From: Bacteroidota bacterium | Lineage (GTDB): Bacteria > Bacteroidota > Bacteroidia > Cytophagales > Cyclobacteriaceae | DNA length: 64,000 nucleotides | Direction of reading: 5' to 3' | Assembly: GCA_024280115.1 (NCBI GenBank) | Contig: JAJRQT010000202.1 | Coordinates: 62,001 to 126,000 of the forward strand | In this document: positions 26,270 to 35,767 of the stretch, piece by piece | Layout: each line of letters starts with the position of its first letter | Numbering within the stretch: the first letter of the stretch is position 1 | Translations under genes and position numbers: made by a program | Notes under the pieces: generated by a model | What the model saw: only the letters and a program-made list of their open reading frames with translations | Told to the model about the DNA's origin: nothing | Database searches by the model: none

Positions 26270-29200
26270 TCATATAACCAGAGATTCCAATTCCTTTGGT
26301 ACGATAACTTTTGGAAACGAAACAGTAAAACAGGCATATTTTCCTTCAACACTCTCAACTTTAATTTTACCGTGAAGTTTTTGAACTGCCTTTCTTACTA
26401 GATAAAGTCCCAGGCCGTTTCCTTTTGACCCTTCAGACCCTCTATAAAACATCTCAAATATTTTTTCCTGCTGTTCTTTGAGAATCCCCAATCCATTATC
26501 TTCAACACTCATTATAATCGATTTTCTTGAAGTTCTCAGATTAACTTCGATTTCAGTCTTTTTCGTCTTTTTGAAAATAACAGAATTCTCGAGGAGATTT
26601 TCAAGGATTATTTTAATCAGAATGGGATCGCTTCTTAACGAAAATTTAGGTTCTACTATCAAATTGATACTCAGATCCGCCTCATCGATGTGATTCAAAA
26701 GATTCAATTTGCAACCATCAATGATTTTACCAAAATCAATGTCTTCAATATTTACAATTTCCTTGTTAATAAAATGGACGTTATTGAGCTTGTTAAGAAC
26801 CTTATTTATATCTACTGCACCTTTTTCTATGAGTTCAATGTACTCTTTCAGTCCATCGTCTTTATTATCCATTTTTGCCAGGAGTGAAATGCCTAATAAC
26901 CTTGCAATTGGTCCTTTTAGATCATGTGAGGCTCGGTAAATAAAAAGATCTAACTCATTGTTGGTATTTATAAGCTCTTCGTTCATTTTCTTAAGGCTTG
27001 AGGTTCTGTTGGCCACAATTTCCTCAAGATTTGAATTGATGGAAATCAACTCTTCATTGGTTTTATCAAGTTCATTTTTCGCTTTTAGTATTTCATCATT
27101 TTTAGATTTTAATAATTTGTTTTGATTTTCAATTTCACCTTTCTGATTCAAAATTTCACTGTTGGCGCTTTCGAGAATTTTATTTTGATTTTTAATTTGA
27201 TGTGTTCTCAATTTTACCTGATTTTCCAGCTGTATTTTAGAATTGTGCAGAGATCTGGTTCTTAGCTGGATTGTGAGAAATACCGAGGTGAATAAAAATA
27301 GGATGGCAGAAGAATAAAACCACCATGTCCTCCAAAAAGGAGGTCTGACGATAATGAATATAGATGATCCTTCTTCATTCCATATACCGTCATTATTGGA
27401 GGCCTTCACTCTGAAAGTATAATTCCCCGGTTGTAAATTAGTATAATTAGCAAATTTTCTGCTACCGACATAATTCCACTTACTTTCAAAGTTTTCCATT
27501 TTATAAGCGTAAGCATTTTTCCTTGAGTCCGTAAAATTTAACGCTACAAATTCAAAGGAAATGGAGACATCTTTAACGGTCAGATAGATGGTATCCGTTT
27601 CGGAGATGTGTTTTTTTAAGGGTGAGCCAGGGACTCCAATTGGCACTTTTTCATTTAATATCTTAAATTCCGTAAAAATGATTTCCGGTATAAATTGATT
27701 GTCAGAAATCTGGCTGGGATAAAATGAACAATAACCGTTTATTCCGGCAAAAAGCATCTCTCCTCTTGAGGTGAAATATCCAGCCCCCGGGTTAAATTCC
27801 GTACTTTGAAGTCCATCTTCACGGTCGTAATTCTTTATCGAATAGTTGTTTTTGTTGAGCCTTGAAATGCCCTTGTTGGTACTGAGCCACAAATTTTCCT
27901 TTTTATCATCAAGAATCGTGTATATTGAATTCGATGGCAAACCATTATTTCTGTTGAATATAGTAAACCTATTTGTGGAAATATCAAGCATATTCAAACC
28001 ATCAGAAGTGCCGATCCAAAGTTGAGATGACTCGTCCATATATAAATTATATATTGAATTGCTGGAAAGACTGTTTAAATTATTTTCAAGGTGAATATAC
28101 CTGGTGAATTTGTTGTTTTCCGGTTCGAATTTATTCAAACCACCGCCAAAAGTTCCTATCCATAAGTAGCCATCTTTATCTTCGACAATAGATCTGACAT
28201 CATTATTCCCAATACTGAAAATGTCATTTTCATCAGAGACATACCGTTTGAATGATCCGTTATTATATAGATTCAAGCCAGAATCTTCAGTCCCAATCCA
28301 TATTCTTCCTTTACTATCTTCATAGATACATCTGATATTATCGCTGCTGATGCTATTATCATTGTTTGGATTATTTTTGTGCTTTTTTATTCTACCGCTA
28401 TTTAGATATAAAATATTAAGTCCACCACCACCGGTTCCTATCCAAAGCCTTTTTGATTTATCTCTGTGTAAAGCGTATATTCTATTATGAGAAAGATAGT
28501 TTATCTTTGGATATTTTTTAGGAGTTTTTAATTGGTTAAACTTTTTTAATATTCTATTCCGTTCCCTGATACTTTCTCCTTCGATGATAAGATCATTGTC
28601 GAGATAAGTGGTGTATGTTTCTGTTAATGGGTCGTATTTCGAAAGGCCTTTATCATAGGTGCCTACCCACAAAACACCACTATTTTCTTTATAAATCGCT
28701 TGTATATTGTTGCTACTCATTGTGTTGGTAACTCCTGTGATTCTTGTATGCCACGTAAATCTGTCGCTTTGTTGTTCGATGAAATTTATTCCGGCATTAG
28801 ATCCGATCCATAATATTCCGGAGCGATCTTCCATAACACATGTAACGTTGTTACTTTGGATAGAATATTCATCATTCGGATCAAAAGTGTAATATTGTGT
28901 TGCTTTTGTATATTTATTGATATACCCAAGGCCACTATCTATCGTGCCGAACCAGATCAGCCCGGATTTGCCCTGGTAGAGGCTGATTATAGATTTATCA
29001 ACTGCAGAATTTTTTGAATTAATAATTTTGTGAAAATTAATTATTTCATCTCTATTATAAAGTTTTCTCCCGTCTTTCGATGTTTTTACTTGATCTATGC
29101 CTACCGAAGTACCTATCCAAAGGTCTCCTTCATTGTCTTCATAAATTGTATTTATTTGATTGCTGCTTAGACCAGGAGATGATTTAATATCAGTCTTGAC

Positions 29201-29845
29201 ATAACGTAAAAATCTCCCTGTCTCAGGGTCTAGCATATTTATACCATTATCAGCGGTACCGACCCAAATAAAACCATATTTATCCTTTTCGATACAAGTG
29301 ATGTAATTGCTACTTATGCTGTATGGATTTTTATCAATATTCCTAAATACTCTGAATTGACCGGTTTCCGGGTTGTATTTATTAAGTCCACCTGCCGCAG
29401 TTCCTATCCAATAGTTACCAAGGTTATCATTTATTACACATGTAACCTGGTTGCTGTTTAGCCCATTTGGATTATTAAATTCACTTTTAAACTGTGTGAA
29501 TATCTCTAATGTTTTATCATAAACATTCAACCCATCCTGAGTTGAAACCCATATTTTACCCTTTTCATCTTCAAAAATGTGATTAATAATATTATTAGAA
29601 ATGGAATTTGTATCTGCATCATCGTGTAGAAATGTTTTAAACTGGGAACCATCAAACCTATTGAGTCCTCCATTGGTTGCAAACCATAAAAAACCCTGTT
29701 TATCTTGTAAAATCCAGTTTACATTATTTTGAGTAAGACCATTGTCAACAGTTACCTTATCAAATTTTATGTTCATTTGAGCGAATAGCTCTTGAGGGAA
29801 AGCGGTTATAAGAACAATATATAATAATTGCCTTAGGAATTTCAT
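26270..29845 (-). CDS. Propeller-sensor histidine kinase (Reg_prop, Y_Y_Y, HisKA-HATPase)
   Basis: A 1191-residue membrane sensor. A signal peptide (MKFLRQLLYIVLITAFPQ) is followed by about 14 two-component-regulator propeller repeats, each ending like LWIGTxxGGLNxY (about residues 40-700), enough for two seven-bladed propellers. Then come a Y_Y_Y domain (about 715-830), one membrane segment (WWFYSSAILFLFTSVFLTI), a coiled coil, and the kinase core: SHDLKGP with His974, LENLLENSV (N box), VEDNGLGI (G1), IFEMFYRG (F), GNGLGLYLVRKA (G2). There is no receiver domain or AraC-type output, unlike the hybrid sensors of glycan-use loci. It probably senses a periplasmic ligand; the partner regulator is not in the window. 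Confidence 0.93.
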   Translation of the reverse strand: MKFLRQLLYIVLITAFPQELFAQMNIKFDKVTVDNGLTQNNVNWILQDKQGFLWFATNGGLNRFDGSQFKTFLHDDADTNSISNNIINHIFEDEKGKIWVSTQDGLNVYDKTLEIFTQFKSEFNNPNGLNSNQVTCVINDNLGNYWIGTAAGGLNKYNPETGQFRVFRNIDKNPYSISSNYITCIEKDKYGFIWVGTADNGINMLDPETGRFLRYVKTDIKSSPGLSSNQINTIYEDNEGDLWIGTSVGIDQVKTSKDGRKLYNRDEIINFHKIINSKNSAVDKSIISLYQGKSGLIWFGTIDSGLGYINKYTKATQYYTFDPNDEYSIQSNNVTCVMEDRSGILWIGSNAGINFIEQQSDRFTWHTRITGVTNTMSSNNIQAIYKENSGVLWVGTYDKGLSKYDPLTETYTTYLDNDLIIEGESIRERNRILKKFNQLKTPKKYPKINYLSHNRIYALHRDKSKRLWIGTGGGGLNILYLNSGRIKKHKNNPNNDNSISSDNIRCIYEDSKGRIWIGTEDSGLNLYNNGSFKRYVSDENDIFSIGNNDVRSIVEDKDGYLWIGTFGGGLNKFEPENNKFTRYIHLENNLNSLSSNSIYNLYMDESSQLWIGTSDGLNMLDISTNRFTIFNRNNGLPSNSIYTILDDKKENLWLSTNKGISRLNKNNYSIKNYDREDGLQSTEFNPGAGYFTSRGEMLFAGINGYCSFYPSQISDNQFIPEIIFTEFKILNEKVPIGVPGSPLKKHISETDTIYLTVKDVSISFEFVALNFTDSRKNAYAYKMENFESKWNYVGSRKFANYTNLQPGNYTFRVKASNNDGIWNEEGSSIFIIVRPPFWRTWWFYSSAILFLFTSVFLTIQLRTRSLHNSKIQLENQVKLRTHQIKNQNKILESANSEILNQKGEIENQNKLLKSKNDEILKAKNELDKTNEELISINSNLEEIVANRTSSLKKMNEELINTNNELDLFIYRASHDLKGPIARLLGISLLAKMDNKDDGLKEYIELIEKGAVDINKVLNKLNNVHFINKEIVNIEDIDFGKIIDGCKLNLLNHIDEADLSINLIVEPKFSLRSDPILIKIILENLLENSVIFKKTKKTEIEVNLRTSRKSIIMSVEDNGLGILKEQQEKIFEMFYRGSEGSKGNGLGLYLVRKAVQKLHGKIKVESVEGKYACFTVSFPKVIVPKELESLVI

Positions 29846-30265
29846 TTTGTGGTTTAAGATCTTAATTATCAGGCTAATATAGAAAAGTGTAGAACAGTTT
29901 GTCTTTAATAAAAAGATAAACTAATCATAGAATTTTCCATTTATTTGTATATAAACAAGAAAAACGTTGACTGTTATTAAATATTTCACATTAAGTTAAA
30001 TACATATTAAACGAATAAGAAAGCCCAGCACATGTATATGCTAGGCTTCCTTACTTTTATTTAATAGATTTGTCAAAATTAATTGTTCAACCGTCAAGCT
30101 TAATTAGTTAATTATAATCTCCCTGATCTTTATTTTATTGTTAATAATTCTCTATGCAAAGCATTTTCTCTCTACATAAAAATTGCATTAAAAATAAAAA
30201 AGGTACAGATGTTTAGTTTTTATAATTATTTTACTATTTTTATGCTCAATGTTGAACACAAGTTA
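29846..30265. other. Non-coding stretch upstream of the propeller kinase
   Basis: 420 AT-rich bases between the kinase start and the small lipoprotein gene. It contains the terminator hairpin at 30017-30050 and the long 3' untranslated region of the lipoprotein transcript. The best open frame on the minus strand is 15 codons. No gene supported. Confidence 0.5.
30017..30050 (-). terminator. Terminator hairpin downstream of the small lipoprotein gene
   Basis: AAGCCCAGCA (30021-30030) and TGCTAGGCTT (30039-30048) form a 10-base stem with an 8-base loop. Read on the minus strand the only non-Watson-Crick pair is a G-U wobble, and the stem is followed by a T-rich run. It should stop transcripts from the lipoprotein gene before the kinase gene; it could also work on the other strand, less well. 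Confidence 0.65.
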
Positions 30266-30439
30266 CTATGGCTCCAATGGTCCTTCTCTGTCTGTGATAC
30301 CACCTTCGCATTCACAATCAGCTGATGATTGTTCAATTGAGATAGCATCTGCTGGTAATACTTCGTCTCCTTCGTTACAAGACATAAAAGAAAGTGACAT
30401 CATTCCAAAAAGCGCGAGTGTAAAAAGTTTAGTTTTCAT
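30266..30439 (-). CDS. Small lipoprotein, 57 residues
   Basis: A short minus-strand gene starting at ATG 30439 and ending in TAG at 30266-30268. The product begins with a lipoprotein signal (MKTKLFTLALFGMMSLSFMS) and lipobox Cys21, leaving a mature peptide of 37 residues rich in acidic residues, with the ending DCECEGGITDREGPLEP. I recognise no family. Support for a real gene comes from a close-to-consensus Bacteroidota promoter 60 bases upstream and a terminator hairpin downstream. It lies between two divergent histidine kinase genes, so it might be a ligand, accessory or reporter of one of them; that is inference only. A frame on the opposite strand (30249-30455) is the shadow of this gene. 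Confidence 0.72.
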   Translation of the reverse strand: MKTKLFTLALFGMMSLSFMSCNEGDEVLPADAISIEQSSADCECEGGITDREGPLEP

Positions 30440-30773
30440 TTCAATTAAGTTTTAAAGTTTTAGCTTACTGTTTGGGTATTTTACCCGTTTTGTCATACCA
30501 AACATAACAGGTTATTTTGATATATCAAAATAATTATATAAATTCTTTAATAAATACAATTAATTCTTTTTTCATGAATATTTTGCTAAAAGGAATTAGT
30601 GAATTAAAGAGTTAATGAGGTATATTAATACTATTATTCAGTGAAGTTGATCAAAAAAGAGCTAAAATTATATTCTCAATACTACAATGAACCTTTTATT
30701 GTTAGAATCATTTTGTTCTTTCGCAATTTTACATTTTATTGAAGCCCAATATATCTTCTTTTAGGGTTGTTGA
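30440..30773. other. Divergent regulatory region
   Basis: 334 AT-rich bases between the small lipoprotein gene (minus) and the TPR kinase gene (plus). It contains the promoter at 30499-30529. No open frame of note and no clear promoter box for the plus-strand kinase. Confidence 0.5.
30499..30529 (-). promoter_or_regulatory. Promoter of the small lipoprotein gene
   Basis: On the minus strand, TTTG (30529-30526), a 19-base spacer, then TATGTTTG (30506-30499) match the Bacteroidota consensus TTTG-N19-21-TAnnTTTG at every fixed position. The start codon is 60 bases further on, leaving a leader of about 50 bases. Confidence 0.72.
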
Positions 30774-32936
30774 ATGGGATTTAAAGAGGGAAAGAAATTG
30801 AAAATTGTATTATTTAGATATATATTAATATTTTTTGGCTTCACTGCTACGTGGCATAATGCGATTTCTCAAGTAAATATTGACAGTTTAGACTTATTGA
30901 TCTCTAAAGCTGAAGGAAAAAAAAAGCTTTGGGTATTATCTAAAGTAGGCTACTATATTTCCAATATTGACAATAACCTATATTATAAGTATTCTCAACA
31001 GGGTCTTGAGGAGTCACTTTCTCAAAATGATAGCCTTTATGTTTCATATTTTTTAATAGATATTGGGTATCATCATATCCGAAAAGGGGCTTATCAGGAT
31101 GCTTTAAATAGCTTTGACAGATCGAAATTAATTTCTGAGAAAAATAATTACAGGGAGGCGCTGGCCTCTGCTTATACAGGCTTGGGGGTAATTTATTATG
31201 AATTAAATCTTTATGATAAAGCCCTACAATGTCATACAAAATCCCTTGTAATAAAGGAAGAATTAGGTAAGAAAAAGCATTTAGGTGTCTCATTTAATAA
31301 CATTGGTCTCATTTATTACAAAATAGATGACCCTGTCAGAGCGCTTGAATATTTCAAAAAATCGTTAGATATAAAACTTGAAATTGGAGATACTTCAAAA
31401 AGTGTTCTTAATTATATAAATATTGGCTTAGCTTATTCTGAAATTTCTGATAGTATAAGCGATTTACGAGCAAAAGAGAGTTTTAGAACATCAATAAAGT
31501 TGGCAAATGACTATAATCAAAATTTTAGAATAGGAGAAGCTTACAGTGGATTGGCTAAAATTTTTGTTGAAAATTTGGAATATGATTCAGCAAAGTATTT
31601 TATAAATCTTTCAATTGAAGAGAGTATTAAAAATAATTTTAAAAAACTCGAGTCCTCAAATTATTACTTATTGTCCAGAATAGCATTTCAGGAAAAAGAA
31701 TATAACCTGGCCATTAAATACCTGGAAAGAAGCCAGAACCTTTTATATAAATTGAATGATAAAAGCAGAATTAAAAATAATTATGGCCTTTATTCAGAAA
31801 TATTTGAGGCAAAAAATATGCTGGATAGTGCCTTTTATTATCAAAAGAAATTCTCTGTCATGAAAGACAGCATATTTAATGAAGAATTAGCAAATAACTT
31901 AGCCAATGTCCAAATTGCTACCTTTCAGGAGCAAAGTCAGAGAAAAATTGCAGAAAAAGAAGAAACGATCTCAAAAAACAAATTATTTAGTTTATTCCTG
32001 TTATCGATTCTGGCCTTAAGTATAGCTCTTATAGTCGTTATATTCAGGAATTACGCACACACCAATAGAATTAATCGCCAATTAAATGATAGCCAAACTG
32101 AGATTGAAGCTCAGAAAGAAAACCTTGAACACAAAAACACACAACTTGCTGATGCGCAGGTGACCATTCAAAGACAAAATCAGGTATTAAAGAACATCAA
32201 TGTCGAATTAGATAATAAAGTAAAAGAGCGAACACTTGAACTAGATAGGTCGAATCATGAATTGGAAAAGGCAGTAAAAGATCTCGACCAGTTTATATAT
32301 AAGACATCGCATGATCTAAGGGGACCTATAGCTACCATGCAGGGCATCATTAATCTTGGAGTTATGGATGCAGGTGATGAGAAATCAATTGGGTATTTTA
32401 ATATGCTCCACAAGGTTTCGAATAAGTTAAATAATGTTTTACATAGATTAATTGAAGTTCATGAAACATACCTGACAAATCCTGTTATAATAAACATCGA
32501 TCCGAAACAAGAAATAATAAACACTATCGATGATTTTTCACAATCATCCATTAATACGGATATTACAATTATCACAGATTTAAGAGCCAATAGTGTATGG
32601 AATAGTGATAAGATGTTGTTTAAATTGATTATTAAAAATATGCTTCAAAACGCTCTGCATTATAAAGATAACAGTCATGCGGAAATCAAGGTGAAATCAG
32701 AATACAAAAAGGATAAATTGAGAATATTATTTGAAGATAATGGTTTTGGAATCCAGGAGGGCGACGAAGATAAAGTGTTTAATATTTTCTTTAAAGGTTC
32801 TCCTACACCAGGGGGCACAGGCTTAGAGATATACACAGCCAAAGTTGCAGTTGAAAAATTAGGTGGAATCATGAAACTTAAAAAACCTCTGAAGAATACC
32901 ATATTTGAGATAATTTTACCCACAATTAAAGTTTAA
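30774..32936 (+). CDS. TPR-repeat sensor histidine kinase
   Basis: A 720-residue membrane kinase. A signal peptide (about 10-35, ending TATWHNAISQ) is followed by about six or seven tetratricopeptide repeats in the periplasm (about 60-370; e.g. ALASAYTGLGVIYYELNLYD), one membrane segment near 403-425 (SLFLLSILALSIALIVVIF), a coiled coil, and the kinase core: SHDLRGP with His513, NMLQNALHY (N box), FEDNGFGI (G1), FNIFFKGS (F) and GTGLEIYTAK (G2). The G2 box has Glu where Gly is usual (GTGLGL). Its core resembles that of the propeller kinase on the other side of the small lipoprotein gene. No response regulator is nearby. TPR kinases of this type are common in Bacteroidota; the signal sensed is unknown. 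Confidence 0.91.
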   Translation: MGFKEGKKLKIVLFRYILIFFGFTATWHNAISQVNIDSLDLLISKAEGKKKLWVLSKVGYYISNIDNNLYYKYSQQGLEESLSQNDSLYVSYFLIDIGYHHIRKGAYQDALNSFDRSKLISEKNNYREALASAYTGLGVIYYELNLYDKALQCHTKSLVIKEELGKKKHLGVSFNNIGLIYYKIDDPVRALEYFKKSLDIKLEIGDTSKSVLNYINIGLAYSEISDSISDLRAKESFRTSIKLANDYNQNFRIGEAYSGLAKIFVENLEYDSAKYFINLSIEESIKNNFKKLESSNYYLLSRIAFQEKEYNLAIKYLERSQNLLYKLNDKSRIKNNYGLYSEIFEAKNMLDSAFYYQKKFSVMKDSIFNEELANNLANVQIATFQEQSQRKIAEKEETISKNKLFSLFLLSILALSIALIVVIFRNYAHTNRINRQLNDSQTEIEAQKENLEHKNTQLADAQVTIQRQNQVLKNINVELDNKVKERTLELDRSNHELEKAVKDLDQFIYKTSHDLRGPIATMQGIINLGVMDAGDEKSIGYFNMLHKVSNKLNNVLHRLIEVHETYLTNPVIINIDPKQEIINTIDDFSQSSINTDITIITDLRANSVWNSDKMLFKLIIKNMLQNALHYKDNSHAEIKVKSEYKKDKLRILFEDNGFGIQEGDEDKVFNIFFKGSPTPGGTGLEIYTAKVAVEKLGGIMKLKKPLKNTIFEIILPTIKV

Positions 32937-33122
32937 TGCCATTTTGCATTGTAACCTCCTGTTCATTATATCTCTTTTTTACAGATAGATCAACCGTTTG
33001 GTAAGGCGATCATTTGATGTTTAGCTCTTGAAATTGGCCGGTTATCAATTCTCACCATTTATGTTTCGTCAATAATTCTTTGATTTATTCTGGCTAAAAA
33101 ACCTTTCATCAAAGACAATCCC

Positions 33123-33130
33123 TATCTTTG
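33123..33130 (+). promoter_or_regulatory. -7 box of metG
   Basis: TATCTTTG followed by CA, a full match to TAnnTTTG, ends 18 bases before the chosen metG start codon. No good -33 box at the right distance. It argues against the upstream TTG start at 33128, which would lie inside the promoter. Confidence 0.5.
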
Positions 33131-33148
33131 CAAAAAAAATACTATAAC

Positions 33149-35209
33149 ATGCCCGATAAGACCTTTAGAAGACATACAATTACCTCCGCGCTGCCCTATG
33201 CCAATGGACCTATACATATAGGACATTTAGCTGGAGTTTACATTCCTGCTGATATTTATGCTAGATATCTAAGATCAAAAGGTGAAGATGTTATTTTTGT
33301 TTGTGGATCTGATGAGCATGGTGTGCCTATAACGATAAGGGCAAAAAAAGAGGGTAAATCACCACAAGAGATTGCAAATAAATATAATGACCTTATAAAA
33401 CAGGCATTTGAAGATTTCGGGATTAGTTTTGATATTTATTCCAGGACTTCGAATGAAATACATCATGATACTGCATCTGATTTTTTTAAAACACTGAATG
33501 AAAAGTCTGCTTTTAAAGAAATTGAATCGGAACAGTATTATGATGAAGATCAGCATGAGTTTTTAGCAGATAGATATATTAAAGGAACATGTCCGAAATG
33601 CGGATACCTGGAGGCCTATGGAGATCAGTGTGAAAATTGTGGTTCAACATTAAGTCCATCAGAACTGATTGACCCAAAATCTATGTTGAGCGGGTCAATA
33701 CCAATATTAAAGAAAACTAAGCACTGGTATTTACCTTTGAATGAATATGAACCATGGCTTAGGCAATGGATTTTAACTGATCACCAAGAATGGAAATCAA
33801 ATGTTTATGGGCAATGTAAATCATGGATCGACCAGGGATTACAACCTAGAGCCGTAACAAGAGATCTGGATTGGGGTGTGCCGGTACCAGTCGAAGGAGC
33901 CGAAGGAAAGGTGTTGTACGTATGGTTTGATGCACCAATAGGTTATATCTCTGCAACAAAAGAATGGGCTGAAAAAACAGGTAATGACTGGGAACCCTAT
34001 TGGAAAGATGAAAACACCAGGCTATTACATTTTATAGGAAAGGATAATATTGTATTTCATTGTATTATTTTCCCCTGTATGCTTAAATCTCATGGAGCAT
34101 TCATTCTTCCTGAAAATGTTCCTGCCAATGAGTTCTTAAATCTTGAAGGAAATAAAATATCAACCTCACGGAACTGGGCAGTCTGGCTTCATGAATATCT
34201 GGAAGATTTCAAAGGTAAGGAGGATGTTTTAAGGTACAGCTTGTGTGCCAATGCACCGGAAACGAAGGACAATGATTTTACCTGGAAAGATTTTCAAGCA
34301 AAGAACAATAATGAACTCGTTGCGATCCTTGGAAATTTTGTAAATAGGGTATTGGTATTGTTAAACAAGTACTACGAGGGAAATATCCCCGAAGTGGGAA
34401 AACTCCATGAAATTGATACAAACTTATTGAAGTCAGTTGAAAATGCACCGAAAACCATTGGCAAATCTTTAGACTCATTCAGGTTTAGAGAAGCTCTTTC
34501 TAAATTTATGGATGTTGCCAGGGCCGGCAACAAATATCTGGCAGATACCGAGCCCTGGAAATTGATAAAAATGGATCAGGAAAGAGTAGCGACCATTATG
34601 AACCTATCGACACAGATTGTTGTGAATCTTGCCATATTAGCAGAACCCTTTCTCCCATTTACATCACAAAAGATTTTTGAGCTTTTAAACATTGGTAAAT
34701 TAAGATGGGATGATGCGGGGAGAGTTGATTTAATAGAGATGAATCATTCAATTGATAAACCTCAATTATTGTTCTCAAAAATTGAAGATTCTGAAATAGA
34801 AAAACAGATAGAAAAGCTTAAATCAACTCAAGCAGAAAATTCTTCCGAACAGAAGGACATTCCTGAAATTACTCCTCTGAAAGAAACTATTTCTTATGAT
34901 GAATTCATGAAAATGGATATAAGAATAGGTAAAATTCTAAAGGCTGAAAAGGTTGAAAAATCTAATAAGTTATTGAAAATGCTTGTTGATACATGTATTG
35001 ACACAAGAACCATTGTAAGTGGTATTGCGAAGTATTTTAAACCAGAAGATGTTGTTGGAAAACAAGTGAGTATATTGGTAAATCTTGCTCCCAGAAAAAT
35101 TATGGGAATTGAGTCACAAGGTATGATATTGTTAGCGGAAGATCATGACGGCAGACTGATCTTTATTTCTCCGGAAGATGCTGTTATAAATGGCAGTACC
35201 GTAAGTTAG
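33149..35209 (+). CDS. metG: Methionyl-tRNA synthetase
   Basis: Class I aminoacyl-tRNA synthetase of 686 residues from ATG 33149. It charges tRNA-Met. The HIGH motif is in GPIHIGHLAGVY, the zinc knuckle is CPKCGYLEAYGDQCENCG near residue 145, the KMSKS equivalent is GNKISTSRNW near 330, and WVGDAP-type ...LYVWFDAPIGYISATKEW is present. The C-terminal EMAP/Trbp111-like tRNA-binding domain (about 585-686; FMKMDIRIGKILKAEKVEKS) is attached. An in-frame TTG at 33128 would add seven residues but overlaps the TATCTTTG promoter box, so ATG is preferred. Single gene, housekeeping. Confidence 0.97.
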   Translation: MPDKTFRRHTITSALPYANGPIHIGHLAGVYIPADIYARYLRSKGEDVIFVCGSDEHGVPITIRAKKEGKSPQEIANKYNDLIKQAFEDFGISFDIYSRTSNEIHHDTASDFFKTLNEKSAFKEIESEQYYDEDQHEFLADRYIKGTCPKCGYLEAYGDQCENCGSTLSPSELIDPKSMLSGSIPILKKTKHWYLPLNEYEPWLRQWILTDHQEWKSNVYGQCKSWIDQGLQPRAVTRDLDWGVPVPVEGAEGKVLYVWFDAPIGYISATKEWAEKTGNDWEPYWKDENTRLLHFIGKDNIVFHCIIFPCMLKSHGAFILPENVPANEFLNLEGNKISTSRNWAVWLHEYLEDFKGKEDVLRYSLCANAPETKDNDFTWKDFQAKNNNELVAILGNFVNRVLVLLNKYYEGNIPEVGKLHEIDTNLLKSVENAPKTIGKSLDSFRFREALSKFMDVARAGNKYLADTEPWKLIKMDQERVATIMNLSTQIVVNLAILAEPFLPFTSQKIFELLNIGKLRWDDAGRVDLIEMNHSIDKPQLLFSKIEDSEIEKQIEKLKSTQAENSSEQKDIPEITPLKETISYDEFMKMDIRIGKILKAEKVEKSNKLLKMLVDTCIDTRTIVSGIAKYFKPEDVVGKQVSILVNLAPRKIMGIESQGMILLAEDHDGRLIFISPEDAVINGSTVS

Positions 35210-35261
35210 TCTTGTCGCACAATATTATTATTACTTTTAAGTTAGTATTGAAAAATGGTGT

Positions 35262-35627
35262 ATGAAAATTAAATTAACAATCCTGTTATTTATCCTGACG
35301 TGCACTTTTGCATTTGCTCAATCCTCAGGGAAAAACTCAAGGAACAATAAAGAAGTTCCGGAAATTGACCGGAGTTCTATCTTCAATAATCAAAATAATA
35401 AAGTTAAAAAGAAGAATTCGAAATACTCACTCAGTGGTAGTTTTGATAAGAAAATTGAAGAGTATGAAGCGAGGATGAAGGACAATGTCAAAAAGAATAA
35501 AAAAATGGCAAAAGAGATGAAAAAACCTCAATATTCAGACCCTAGCTATTTTGGCCATAAAAAGAAACCGAAAAAAAGACCTCCCGGTAAAAAGAAATTC
35601 TGCAAAGAATGTGGTATGTACCACTGA
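35262..35627 (+). CDS. Small secreted Lys-rich protein
   Basis: A 121-residue protein with a clear Sec signal peptide (MKIKLTILLFILTCTFAFAQ) and a very basic, Asn/Lys-rich mature part. It ends in KKFCKECGMYH, a C-x2-C pair with a terminal His that could bind a metal or form a disulfide. I do not recognise a characterised family. It lies 52 bases after metG on the same strand; shared transcription is possible. Function unknown. Confidence 0.72.
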   Translation: MKIKLTILLFILTCTFAFAQSSGKNSRNNKEVPEIDRSSIFNNQNNKVKKKNSKYSLSGSFDKKIEEYEARMKDNVKKNKKMAKEMKKPQYSDPSYFGHKKKPKKRPPGKKKFCKECGMYH

Positions 35628-35767
35628 TATTTAAAATATTAATTTATAGTAAATTTTTAGATATCAATTTATTAATTAATAATTTCAGCACTAGATTTTA
35701 CAAAACCATTCCAGGCAAGACTGGGTATGAGTTATTTACCTTTTCAGACATGAATTAATATTGCGAT

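Noticed and set aside
30249..30455. Plus-strand 68-codon frame
   Set aside because: It is the antisense shadow of the small lipoprotein gene, which has signal peptide, promoter and terminator on the minus strand.
33128..33148. TTG start for metG adding seven residues
   Set aside because: It overlaps the TATCTTTG promoter box, and homologous synthetases begin near the ATG at 33149.
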